Under the pieces are notes generated by a model. It worked only from the letters and a program-made list of their open reading frames with translations, did no database searches and was not told the origin of the DNA. From Enterocloster clostridioformis (lineage in GTDB: Bacteria > Bacillota > Clostridia > Lachnospirales > Lachnospiraceae), in NCBI RefSeq assembly GCF_020297485.1, contig NZ_JAIWZC010000001.1, forward strand, positions 3,286,001 to 3,350,000: a stretch of DNA of 64,000 nt. Reading direction: 5' to 3'. The position numbers and the translations under genes are program-made. Below are positions 1 through 7,648 of this stretch, piece after piece; the first letter of the stretch is position 1; every line of letters starts with the position of its first letter.

Positions 1-1
1 C

Positions 2-478
2 GAGTGGGTGAAGCAGTGTGTGACCCAGCGCGGAAAGACACTTATGCAGGTATCCCGGGCCATCCTGGAACACCAGGAGGAATTCTTTACCTTTGGGCCT
101 GCCCATCTGAGTCCATTAAGGCTGGCAGATATCGCCCAGGAACTGGACATCCATGAATCCACTGTCAGCAGAGCTGTCAGCAAGAAATACCTTCAGTGTT
201 CCTGGGGCGTATACCCTATGAACTACTTCTTCTCGCGCAGCGTGGCTGTCCAGGAAAGCAGCGGCAATGAAAACGGCGCCCAATCCGTGACTGCCGCGGA
301 TATCAAACGGGTGCTCCGGGAAATCATAGAGGAAGAAAACAAAAAGAAGCCTTACAGCGACCGCCTCCTGGGTGAAAAGCTGGCAGAACGCGGCATATCC
401 ATCTCCCGCCGGACCGTTGCCAAATACAGGGAAGATGAAGGCATTGCGGATGCCAGCGGGCGTAAGGAGTATGTGTAG
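2..478 (+). CDS. rpoN: RNA polymerase sigma-54 factor, C-terminal part (5' end outside window)
   Basis: The reading frame is already open at the first bases of the window, so only the C-terminal ~158 residues are present. Sigma-54 directs core RNA polymerase to -24/-12 promoters and needs an ATP-driven activator. Visible are the helix-turn-helix of the DNA-binding domain (LADIAQELDIHESTVSRAVS, about 40-60 residues in) and the RpoN box near the C-terminus (SRRTVAKYRE, canonical ARRTVAKYRE), which reads the -24 element. The core-binding and activator-contact regions lie upstream of the window. The gene ends with a strong hairpin terminator 15 bases after the stop codon. Identification is very secure because the RpoN box is diagnostic. 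Confidence 0.95.
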   Translation, partial: EWVKQCVTQRGKTLMQVSRAILEHQEEFFTFGPAHLSPLRLADIAQELDIHESTVSRAVSKKYLQCSWGVYPMNYFFSRSVAVQESSGNENGAQSVTAADIKRVLREIIEEENKKKPYSDRLLGEKLAERGISISRRTVAKYREDEGIADASGRKEYV

Positions 479-492
479 CAAAATATTCTCAG

Positions 493-521
493 AGACATGG
501 CCGGTCTGCCATGTCTTTTTG
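493..521 (+). terminator. Intrinsic terminator of rpoN
   Basis: An 8-bp perfect stem, AGACATGG paired with CCATGTCT, encloses an 8-base loop and is followed by TTTTTG. It sits directly behind the sigma-54 stop codon. Confidence 0.85.
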
Positions 522-573
522 TTTCCCCCAAATACGCAGGAACGAATTAAGTTTATTTTACGCAAAAATCATC

Positions 574-602
574 TTGACAATGTCGGAGAAATCTTGTAAA
601 AT
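574..602 (+). promoter_or_regulatory. Sigma-A promoter of the tRNA-Phe/tRNA-Gly unit
   Basis: A consensus -35 TTGACA (574-579), a 17-base spacer and a -10 TAAAAT (597-602) lie about 75 bases before tRNA-Phe. No gene lies between, and the next terminator is behind tRNA-Gly, so this promoter most likely makes a two-tRNA transcript. The rest of 522-676 shows nothing else recognisable. Confidence 0.75.
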
Positions 603-676
603 TGTTGATGTCGCTGATGGAGCAGAGCTTGTAAGGATAGCGGCTGATGATTCCTGCTTGTTTCAGATAGGCAAAT

Positions 677-749
<73 letters not shown>

Positions 750-776
750 CTGACCGTGTGACAGAACGGTCGTCAC

Positions 777-847
777 GCAGGTGTAGTTCAATGGTAGAAC
801 ACTAGCCTTCCAAGCTAGATACGTGGGTTCGATTCCCATCACCTGCT
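777..847 (+). tRNA. tRNA-Gly (TCC)
   Basis: Acceptor stem GCAGGTG/CACCTGC, D arm GTTC/GAAC, anticodon stem CTAGC/GCTAG with loop CTTCCAA (anticodon TCC), and a T arm with TTCGATT. The length is 71 nt, as usual for tRNA-Gly. It lies 27 bases after tRNA-Phe and is probably cotranscribed with it. Confidence 0.97.
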
Positions 848-856
848 CTGTAAATG

Positions 857-883
857 CAAAAAGCCTTGGAGAGGCTTTTTTTG
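857..883 (+). terminator. Terminator of the tRNA unit
   Basis: AAGCCT/AGGCTT stem (861-866 with 872-877) with a short loop, preceded by an A-run and followed by a run of Ts. It closes the tRNA-Phe/tRNA-Gly transcript and lies just outside the 3' end of the group II intron on the opposite strand. Confidence 0.8.
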
Positions 884-903
884 CTTACCCGATGTTCATA
901 ACA

Positions 904-2788
904 ATCGGATAGGGGAGATTTTAACCTCCCCTTCCACACCACGTAGCGTACCGTTCGGTACTACGCGGTTCAATAGTTTACTCGGACTTTCAGATAGTGG
1001 GCAGTCATATCGGGATAACCAAGTCTGTCCACTATGATTCTTTTGGTGAGTGCCGAGTTGAGCATTCCCGCCGCTCTCCACACTCCCTTTCGGCAGTTCG
1101 CCATCTCATGCACCTTCCACTCTGGTAAATGTAACGCCCGCAACATTTTATATCTTGTGCGTACCTTCTTCCATTGTTTCCAGTACACCGCTCGGATTCT
1201 GTGGCGCAGCCACTCATCCGTCTGTTCCATCAGGCTTTTCATGTCTGCATATCGATAATAGTTAATCCATCCCCTTGCATAGCTTCGGCGTTTTTCTTCC
1301 CTCTCCTGATTGCTCCATTTGTTCCCTCTGGTTGTCAGCTCCCGTATCCGGTTCTTCATTTTTGCCACCGACTTCGGGTGTATCCTCATGCGGCATTTCC
1401 CTTTATGCCGGTAAAAGCCGTAGCCCAGGTATTTTATCTTGCTGACGTGGCTCACTGTCGTTTTCTGAAGATTGACTTTCAGAAACACTTTTCCTGTGAT
1501 GAATGGCACAATGTTTTCCATCGTCCTCTCTGCGCTTTTCCTGCTTTTGCACAGAATCAGGCAGTCATCCGCATACCTCACATACTTGTGTCCCCTGCGC
1601 TCCAGTTCCTTGTCCAACTCATTCAGCATGACATTTCCACATAAGGGACTTAGCGGGCCTCCCTGCGGCACGCCCTCGGTCGTTGCGTGAAATCCTCCGT
1701 CCTCCATTACTCCGGCTTTCAGGTACTTGTGTATCAGCGAGATTACCCTCCCGTCCTTCACCGTCCTCGACAGCACCTCTATCAGCTTGCTGTGGTTCAC
1801 CGTGTCAAAGTAGGATTGTAAATCCATGCTGACCACGTAGACATATCCTTCGTTGATATATTTCCTACATCTTTCCAGTGCGTCATGCGCCCCTCTGCCG
1901 GGACGGAATCCGATGCTGTTGTCAGAGAACTGTTCTTCATATAAGGGAGTCAGTTCCTGTGCGATTGCCTGTTGGATTACCCTGTCTACCACTGTGGGTA
2001 TCCCCAGTTTCCTTGTTTTTCCTTTCTCCTCTTTGGGTATTTCTACCCTTCGGACTGGGTTTGGCTTGTATTTGCCTTCCCTCACCTGCTCGACCAATTC
2101 GGACTGGTGTTCTCTCAGGTAGGGTAGAAGTTCATCCACCTGCATTCCGTCAATCCCACCAACGCCTTTGTTCGTTTTGACCTTCTTATAGGCGGCATTT
2201 AGATTGTCGCTTCTAAGAATCGTATCTAGCAGGTTGTCCGTCCGAAAGTCCGTGTTGGTGTCGGGGTTCCCGGTAATCCTTTCATGGGCGTACTCTCCTG
2301 TTTCCCTTCCCTGTTCCGCAGGTATCTCTCGCAGGTAGTCCTCAATATGAAGTTGTCTGTACTTAATTCCATGTCCGGTTTCCATTTGGTAACGACACCT
2401 CCTACTGTTCAGTCCTTCCCGGTGCGTTTGCGACCGCCCGGTACTATGACCTCTGCTGACTTCTCACGGCAGGCTTTACTCCGTGACAGCGAATGTTTTA
2501 TCGCCACTTTCACGTCCGTGAGACCTCCCCGGGTACTCACACGTTCTTTCCCACTTATACCTGCCCCGTTTACTGCTGGCGTTCCGTGCAGTTATTGGAC
2601 TTTAGTTTGTTAGGCAACCTCATCCACGCTTCACAGCCTATCCGGACAACTTTTACAGGCCAGTGGTTTGCCTCCGGCTTCCTTCAGACCCCACCTCACG
2701 ATGACGCCCTTGCCATTGGCTGCACCCTTCCCACTGCCGGGCGGGTCAGGGACTTTCACCCGTTAGAACGTGCGCCCGCCGGGCGCAC
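904..2788 (-). mobile_element. Group II intron with maturase gene, inserted behind an operon terminator
   Basis: The 5' end on the minus strand starts with GTGCGCCCGG at 2788 and soon shows the GGTGAAAGTCCC motif typical of domain I. The 3' end has a domain V-like hairpin (about 931-970, stem ACCGCGTAG/CTACGTGGT) followed by a domain VI-like stem (GGGGAG/CTCCCC) and the terminal dinucleotide AT at 904. The length is about 1.9 kb, normal for a maturase-bearing bacterial intron. The 5' boundary lies 5 bases behind an intrinsic terminator stem transcribed in the same direction; that target preference is known for group IIC introns. The exact 3' boundary and the structural class are inferred by eye. 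Confidence 0.85.
970..2385 (-). CDS. ltrA: Group II intron reverse transcriptase/maturase
   Basis: A 471-residue intron-encoded protein that splices its host intron and copies it into DNA at the target. The fingers-palm reverse transcriptase domain covers roughly residues 60-320, with the catalytic motif YADD in VRYADDCLILC near residue 270 and the template motif QGGPLSPL before it. The maturase (thumb/X) domain follows at about 340-440, marked by RGWINYYRYADM. No HNH endonuclease domain follows, which fits introns that use nicked or single-stranded targets, such as those behind terminators. An AGGAGG stands 12 bases before the ATG. The frame looks intact, so the element may still be mobile. 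Confidence 0.95.
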   Translation of the reverse strand: METGHGIKYRQLHIEDYLREIPAEQGRETGEYAHERITGNPDTNTDFRTDNLLDTILRSDNLNAAYKKVKTNKGVGGIDGMQVDELLPYLREHQSELVEQVREGKYKPNPVRRVEIPKEEKGKTRKLGIPTVVDRVIQQAIAQELTPLYEEQFSDNSIGFRPGRGAHDALERCRKYINEGYVYVVSMDLQSYFDTVNHSKLIEVLSRTVKDGRVISLIHKYLKAGVMEDGGFHATTEGVPQGGPLSPLCGNVMLNELDKELERRGHKYVRYADDCLILCKSRKSAERTMENIVPFITGKVFLKVNLQKTTVSHVSKIKYLGYGFYRHKGKCRMRIHPKSVAKMKNRIRELTTRGNKWSNQEREEKRRSYARGWINYYRYADMKSLMEQTDEWLRHRIRAVYWKQWKKVRTRYKMLRALHLPEWKVHEMANCRKGVWRAAGMLNSALTKRIIVDRLGYPDMTAHYLKVRVNY

Positions 2789-2793
2789 CCAGT

Positions 2794-2826
2794 AAAAGGC
2801 AGCAGAGAAATGCACTGCTGCCTTTT
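2794..2826 (-). terminator. Terminator of the sugar operon (intron target)
   Basis: A perfect 11-bp stem AAAAGGCAGCA/TGCTGCCTTTT with an 11-base loop, followed on the minus strand by the T-run that is part of the stem. It lies 44 bases past the aldolase stop codon, and the group II intron begins 5 bases beyond it. Confidence 0.9.
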
Positions 2827-2869
2827 ATGTTTCTTATTCTTTTATGTTCCCATTCTCTCTTATAACCCG

Positions 2870-3517
2870 CTATTTACCCTGTCCATAATGATTTTTGGCA
2901 AAGTCCTTCATCGCCGCTACATTTTCAGGGGATATCCCTGCCGGTTTTCCGCCTGTGGCTTCAATCATGTAAAGAATTCTGGCTGTTGCCTCCAGGACGG
3001 TTGCCACTTTAAACGCTGCGTCCATACTCTCCCCCACGCAGACAGCTCCATGGGAATGCAGAAGACAGGAATTTGCTTCCTTTCCCAATGCCTTTTCACA
3101 CTCAGCCGCCAGTTTTTCAGAACCGGGCAGTGCATACTGTGTACATTTGCAGGTGTCTCCCATGGCCTGGGCTGCCTCATCTATTATCAGAGGAATGTCC
3201 TTACCCTGAGTGGCGTATACCATGGAATACATGGGATGGGTATGGATGACTGCGTTTACCTCTTCTCTGTTTCTGTAGACAGCCAGGTGCAGCCCTGTCT
3301 CAATGGTCGGTTTCCTGTGCCCTTCCACGATTGTTCCGTCCAGCCTGCAGACCACTACATCGTCTTCTGCAATGGTGCTGTATTTCATGGCGCTGGGCGT
3401 CAGGTATACCAGCCCGGTCTCAGGATCGCGGATACTGATATTTCCCCATGTCTCAACAGTAAGGCCTGAATTCTCCAGCTTTTTCCCGCTCTCTACAATA
3501 CATTTTTTAAAGTCCAT
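2870..3517 (-). CDS. Class II aldolase, L-fuculose-1-phosphate aldolase-like
   Basis: A 215-residue zinc aldolase of the FucA/AraD family, which cleaves ketose-1-phosphates to dihydroxyacetone phosphate and an aldehyde. The length equals that of E. coli FucA. The functional residues fall at the FucA positions: the catalytic acid Glu73 in TIETG, zinc ligands His92 and His94 in IHTHP, and a third His at 154/156 in LLHSHG. The phosphate-site GN(I)S is present as WGNISI. It is the last gene of the operon, behind the ABC binding protein. Fuculose- and rhamnulose-phosphate aldolases and ribulose-phosphate epimerases cannot be separated by eye; the kinase upstream favours a 6-deoxyketose phosphate or a similar substrate. 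Confidence 0.88.
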   Translation of the reverse strand: MDFKKCIVESGKKLENSGLTVETWGNISIRDPETGLVYLTPSAMKYSTIAEDDVVVCRLDGTIVEGHRKPTIETGLHLAVYRNREEVNAVIHTHPMYSMVYATQGKDIPLIIDEAAQAMGDTCKCTQYALPGSEKLAAECEKALGKEANSCLLHSHGAVCVGESMDAAFKVATVLEATARILYMIEATGGKPAGISPENVAAMKDFAKNHYGQGK

Positions 3518-3621
3518 TTCTGCCTCTCATTCCGCTGCTGCCGGCAGCTCTCATTTTATTATGGCCTGGAGTATGTTCGGATCCCATATGAAAAATCCTT
3601 TGCAAGACTCCAACCCTGCTC

Positions 3622-4710
3622 CTACTCAAAGGTTTTTAAGTAATCCTTAAACTCACCTACATTGTCCTTTGTGATAACTTCCGTTCCGGTGTCAATATAG
3701 GATTCTGCTTCGCCGCCATCAAATATTTTAAGCATATTATCCACACCCAGTTTTCCCATTTCAGCCGGATACTGTGCCACGGTTGCCAGGAATTCCCCGT
3801 TTTCCACCAGGTTCAGCGCTTCGCTGACAGCATCAAATCCGATAATCTGAATCTGCTCCTGCATATTAGCTTCCTTGATGGCTCTTAATGCTCCGATACC
3901 CATATTGTCGTTGCAGCAGAAGAAAAGTTCAACATCCGGATTAGCGCTTATGATATTCTGGGCAGCTGTATATCCCTGGTCCACTTCCCAGTTTGCTGTC
4001 TGTTCAGCCACAACGGTTACCGTATTCCCGGCTCCTTCTATAAATCCATTGTAACGGTCCGCTGCATTGGTCTGTCCTTCAATCCCCTTAAGTATGGCTG
4101 TCTTTGTTCCCTGCTCAAAGTTTTTCGCCACATATTCACCTGCCAGTTTGGCGCCTTCGTAGTTATTGGTTCCATAAAACGGGATATCCAGGCCCACATT
4201 GGCAAGGCTCTCATCGGTCAGCTTTGTATCCAGATTGATGATAGGGATGCCTGCTTCCTTACATTTTGTAAGAGCGGATTCCAAACCATCAGAAGAGCTG
4301 GGAACCAGCAGGATTCCGTCCACCTTGTTGGCAATCATATTTTCAATAATGCCAAGCTGCGCATCAGCGCTGGCATGCTGATCTCCGGCCTGGACCTCAA
4401 TCTTGACGTGCTTTGCCTCTGCTTCCACTTTGGCGCCGTTGGCCAGGGTAATATGATATTCGTTGTTTAAAGTCATCCCCACAAATCCAATCGTCTTATC
4501 CTCATAGCTGCCTGATGCTGCTTCGGCGCTGCTTTCTTCGTCCCTTCCGCTTTCCCCAGTAGTATCCGCGGTCCGGACCTCCGTTTTTTGTTCCTTGGCT
4601 GTCTCCGGCGCAGTCTCCTTCGGAGTGCCGCCGCATCCGCTTAGCACCGCTGACGTCATAAACGTGCTCATTGCCAATGCCATCACTGTTGCCGTCATGT
4701 TTCGCTTCAT
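3622..4710 (-). CDS. Sugar ABC transporter substrate-binding lipoprotein (RbsB type)
   Basis: A 362-residue extracellular sugar-binding protein. It begins with a lipoprotein signal peptide ending in the lipobox LSGC, then a low-complexity acidic linker (about 25-65), then the two-lobed periplasmic-binding-protein fold of the ribose/galactose type (starts with KTIGFVGMTLNNEYH; later GILLVPSSSDG and IQIIGFDAVSEAL). The ATG at 4710 is preferred to the in-frame TTG two codons earlier because AGGAGG stands 9 bases before it. It follows the permease gene by about 48 bases. The ligand is unknown; the operon suggests a deoxy-sugar or polyol. It can bind ligand even though the partner ATPase gene next door is broken. 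Confidence 0.9.
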   Translation of the reverse strand: MKRNMTATVMALAMSTFMTSAVLSGCGGTPKETAPETAKEQKTEVRTADTTGESGRDEESSAEAASGSYEDKTIGFVGMTLNNEYHITLANGAKVEAEAKHVKIEVQAGDQHASADAQLGIIENMIANKVDGILLVPSSSDGLESALTKCKEAGIPIINLDTKLTDESLANVGLDIPFYGTNNYEGAKLAGEYVAKNFEQGTKTAILKGIEGQTNAADRYNGFIEGAGNTVTVVAEQTANWEVDQGYTAAQNIISANPDVELFFCCNDNMGIGALRAIKEANMQEQIQIIGFDAVSEALNLVENGEFLATVAQYPAEMGKLGVDNMLKIFDGGEAESYIDTGTEVITKDNVGEFKDYLKTFE

Positions 4711-4758
4711 AATCAATTTCCTCCTTTTATTTGCAAATACTTAATGTATTTAGCTCTC

Positions 4759-5724
4759 CTACTCGCTTTGGCGTTCTTTCTTCTTATCCGCAAACACTGC
4801 GGCTATGATGACGATGCCCGTGACAATGGTCTGGTAATAGGTGGCAACATTCATAATCTGGAGCCCGCAGGTCAGGGTGCTGAGAATGATGGCTCCCACC
4901 AATGTATTTCCAATCTTCCCTTTTCCGCCTGATAAAGAAATTCCTCCGATGACCGCGGAAGCTATGGCGTTCATTTCATAACCAGAGCCGGCATTTGGGT
5001 CTGCATATGTAAGACGTGACAAAAGCATGATGCCTCCAATGGCAGCAAATATGCCGCTTAAAACATATACCATAAGCACGGTTCTGTTTACATTGATCCC
5101 TGAAAGCCTGGCGGCGCAGATATTGCCGCCCGCGGAATAGACATGTCTTCCAAACTTTGTATATGCCATGACAAAAATAATGACTGCGTAGAACACAAAC
5201 ACATATATGACAGATACCGGAACAGTCCCAAGCACCTTTGAAGCCATCAGACTTCCCAGTCCCTTAGGAAAACTGGATATGGGCTGTCCTCCGTTAATCA
5301 GAAGCGCTAATCCCCTGGCAATCTGCATGGCTCCCAGCGTCACGATGAAAGGCGGCACCTTTCCGTAACTGACCAGGCAGCCATTGACCAGACCAAAGGC
5401 GGCTCCTGCCGCTATACACAAAATTCCCATGGCAATTAAGGGCATGCCTGCCTTCAAAATCAGTCCCCCAAATATACCCACAAATCCCACGATGGACCCA
5501 ACGCTTAAATCAATTCCGCCTGTGACAATGACCAGAGAGGCGCCGATTGCAATTATGGAAATAATGCTGGCCTGGGTAATAATATTGAACATATTATTAA
5601 GGGTCAGAAAATTCTTTCCCATCATGCTGCAGATTACTGCAAATACAATAAAAATAACAACCAGTCCAATATATAAAGTCAAGGCCGGCAGCTTTGCCTT
5701 AACACCATCTTTGTAGCTCTCCAT
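4759..5724 (-). CDS. Sugar ABC transporter permease (RbsC type)
   Basis: A 321-residue integral membrane permease of the ribose/xylose class. The protein is almost wholly hydrophobic helices, with the family signature GGIDLSVGSIVGF near residue 65 and the cytoplasmic coupling segment AARLSGINVNR around 220. The start at 5724 follows GGAGG by 9 bases; upstream in-frame codons have no ribosome-binding site. It begins 2 bases from the end of the ATPase remnant and precedes the binding-protein gene, the usual rbs order. With its ATPase broken, it needs a borrowed ATPase to work. Confidence 0.9.
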   Translation of the reverse strand: MESYKDGVKAKLPALTLYIGLVVIFIVFAVICSMMGKNFLTLNNMFNIITQASIISIIAIGASLVIVTGGIDLSVGSIVGFVGIFGGLILKAGMPLIAMGILCIAAGAAFGLVNGCLVSYGKVPPFIVTLGAMQIARGLALLINGGQPISSFPKGLGSLMASKVLGTVPVSVIYVFVFYAVIIFVMAYTKFGRHVYSAGGNICAARLSGINVNRTVLMVYVLSGIFAAIGGIMLLSRLTYADPNAGSGYEMNAIASAVIGGISLSGGKGKIGNTLVGAIILSTLTCGLQIMNVATYYQTIVTGIVIIAAVFADKKKERQSE

Positions 5725-5953
5725 ACCTATATTCCTCCCTGCATCGCATATTTTAATATGGTTTCCTGCGTCAAATCCGGGGCATTGTCCAGTATGGCCT
5801 CCAGGACGCCTTCCCGCATAACCGCAACCCGGTCGCACATCTTAAGCACTTCCACAAGGTCAGAAGATATCATAATAATAGAGGCCCCCTGATTGACCAG
5901 GTCATACATAATATTGTATATTTCGTCGCGTGCCCCCCACGTCAATTCCTCTA

Positions 5954-7322
5954 GTACAGCATTGCTTAAATATCAGTGATTAAATTACTAATGGTATCCC
6001 GGCATATGTCCACTTAAATGGGTGTGCTGTAAGATTGTATTGTTCAATAAAGCGCAGGATGCTTGCTTCCAGTTCTTCTATTGATAGGTAGCTTTTCCGC
6101 TTCAGCAGCTTCCGGTTAATGATGCCAAACCATATCTCAATCTGGTTCATCCAGGAACTGTGTTTCGGAGTATAGACAAAGCGGATCCGGTGGGAAGGGT
6201 CATGCAGGAAATCCGCTCGGCTTTCCATACTTTTAAGGATCCCTGTTTTCCCTTTTTTGCCCAGTTCCACGCCAAGGGCACAGGCTTCTGCCACAAAGCG
6301 GACAAGGGCTTCCGATTTATGGGTGTTTAGGCCATCGCATATAAATGTCCATGGGGCTTGCGGGTCTGTCCCTACCAATGCTTTCACGGCTTCCACAAAA
6401 TCCTCTTCTGTGCGTGTGGAGTTTAAATACGGCATTTCCATACGGCCCGTTGCAACATCAAAGAACCCGATGAGGCTGGTCGTGCCATGGCGGATATACT
6501 CAAACTCCATTTTGGCGCACTGGCCGGGTAATGGGAGCTTGTCAGGATATTTATGTTCCAGCGCTTGTACCCCGGTCATTTCATCCGTGGAAACAATGTG
6601 TGCACCTTCCCGGCTTTGTTCCTGGGCACTCTGGTACAGGCCGCAGATTTCGTTTACTTTCCGCGCAAAAGATTCCGGGGCTTCCGTCTTTTCCGAAGAA
6701 TGAAGCCGGTAACGGATTTTGTGGGGATGTAAATCTACCTCATTTTTAAAAAACGGCTGACAGATTTCTCAGAAATCTGTTCAGCGATCCCCTGCTTTTT
6801 AATTTCTGCCACTAACAGCGGGAGGCTCCACTGGCTTACTTCGTACCCAAAATCATTTGGGCTGCTGCAGGCAAGGCCGATGATCCGCATGATCTGGTCC
6901 GGCGTAAAAACAGACGGGGCACCGGGGCGTTTTTTATCGGACAGGACTGCCCGTATCTCATCTTCAAGCTTTTTCGGGTCGTCCATTTCAATCCTCCGCA
7001 AGGCTGGGAGCGCCGCGAGGAACCGACTGCGCCAGGTGGCAACATTATTATAATGAAGCCCGACCTGTGGTGCAATATTCTGGTTGAGTTCCCCCTGTGA
7101 CGCAAGCAGGACAATGCTGGCTCTTTTGACCAGTCCTGACGGAAGGGAGCGGCTTTTTGAAAAAGCAGATAATATGTTTTTCATGGCATCAGATAAAACC
7201 GGGATAGTATCAATTGTTTTCCTTCGCATAATAACACATCCATTCTTTAGTGATAGAATTATTATGCACCGACTACAATAAAAAAGCAACGTCTATTCAT
7301 TATTATTTTGGCAATGCTGTAC
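5954..7322 (-). mobile_element. IS630-family insertion sequence, 1369 bp
   Basis: The element is bounded by inverted repeats that begin GTACAGCATTGC on the left (5954) and end GCAATGCTGTAC on the right (7322). It is flanked by TA on both sides (5952-5953 and 7323-7324), the TA target duplication typical of the IS630/Tc1 group. It carries one transposase in two overlapping frames. Joining the flanks restores the sequence of an ABC ATPase Walker B region, which fixes the boundaries. Confidence 0.92.
5980..7229 (-). CDS. IS630-family transposase, two frames joined by -1 frameshifting
   Basis: The first frame (7229-6735) gives the N-terminal helix-turn-helix half; the second (open to 5980) gives the DDE catalytic half. 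The catalytic residues are seen in VSTDEMTG, FICDGLNTHKS and WMNQIEIWF. At 6744-6750 the minus strand reads T TTA AAA, a slippery heptamer. A -1 slip there continues into NEVDLHPHKIRYRLH and then the DDE domain, giving one protein of about 415 residues. Without the slip the first frame stops at 6735. The second frame has no good start of its own near the joint. Programmed frameshifting is known in this family, so I read this as one functional gene, not a mutation. Confidence 0.85.
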
Positions 7323-7648
7323 TAGTGGGTTCATCAAATATATATACATCTGCATTGGAATACAGCCACTTTGCGATAACCACCTTCTGCTGGTTCCCTC
7401 CGGACAGGTTCCTGGCCTCCGTGAGATGTGTATGGGTCTTAATCCGCAGGCTCTTGATGTAATCCTTTGCGCGATCCGCCATCTCCTTTTTGCGGATGAA
7501 CGGTTTGGCCAGCTGCTTTAAATTGGGCAGTGCAATGTTATCCATGACGGAGTGCATAAGCACCAGCCCCTCATCCTTCCTGTCCTCGCTCAGATAGACG
7601 ATTCCCTTTTCAATATTTCTGGACAGGTTGTTGGACAATGTTTCACCC

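Noticed and set aside
1034..2613. Several open frames on the plus strand across the intron
   Set aside because: They are antisense to the maturase gene or the intron RNA, with no ribosome sites and no family features.
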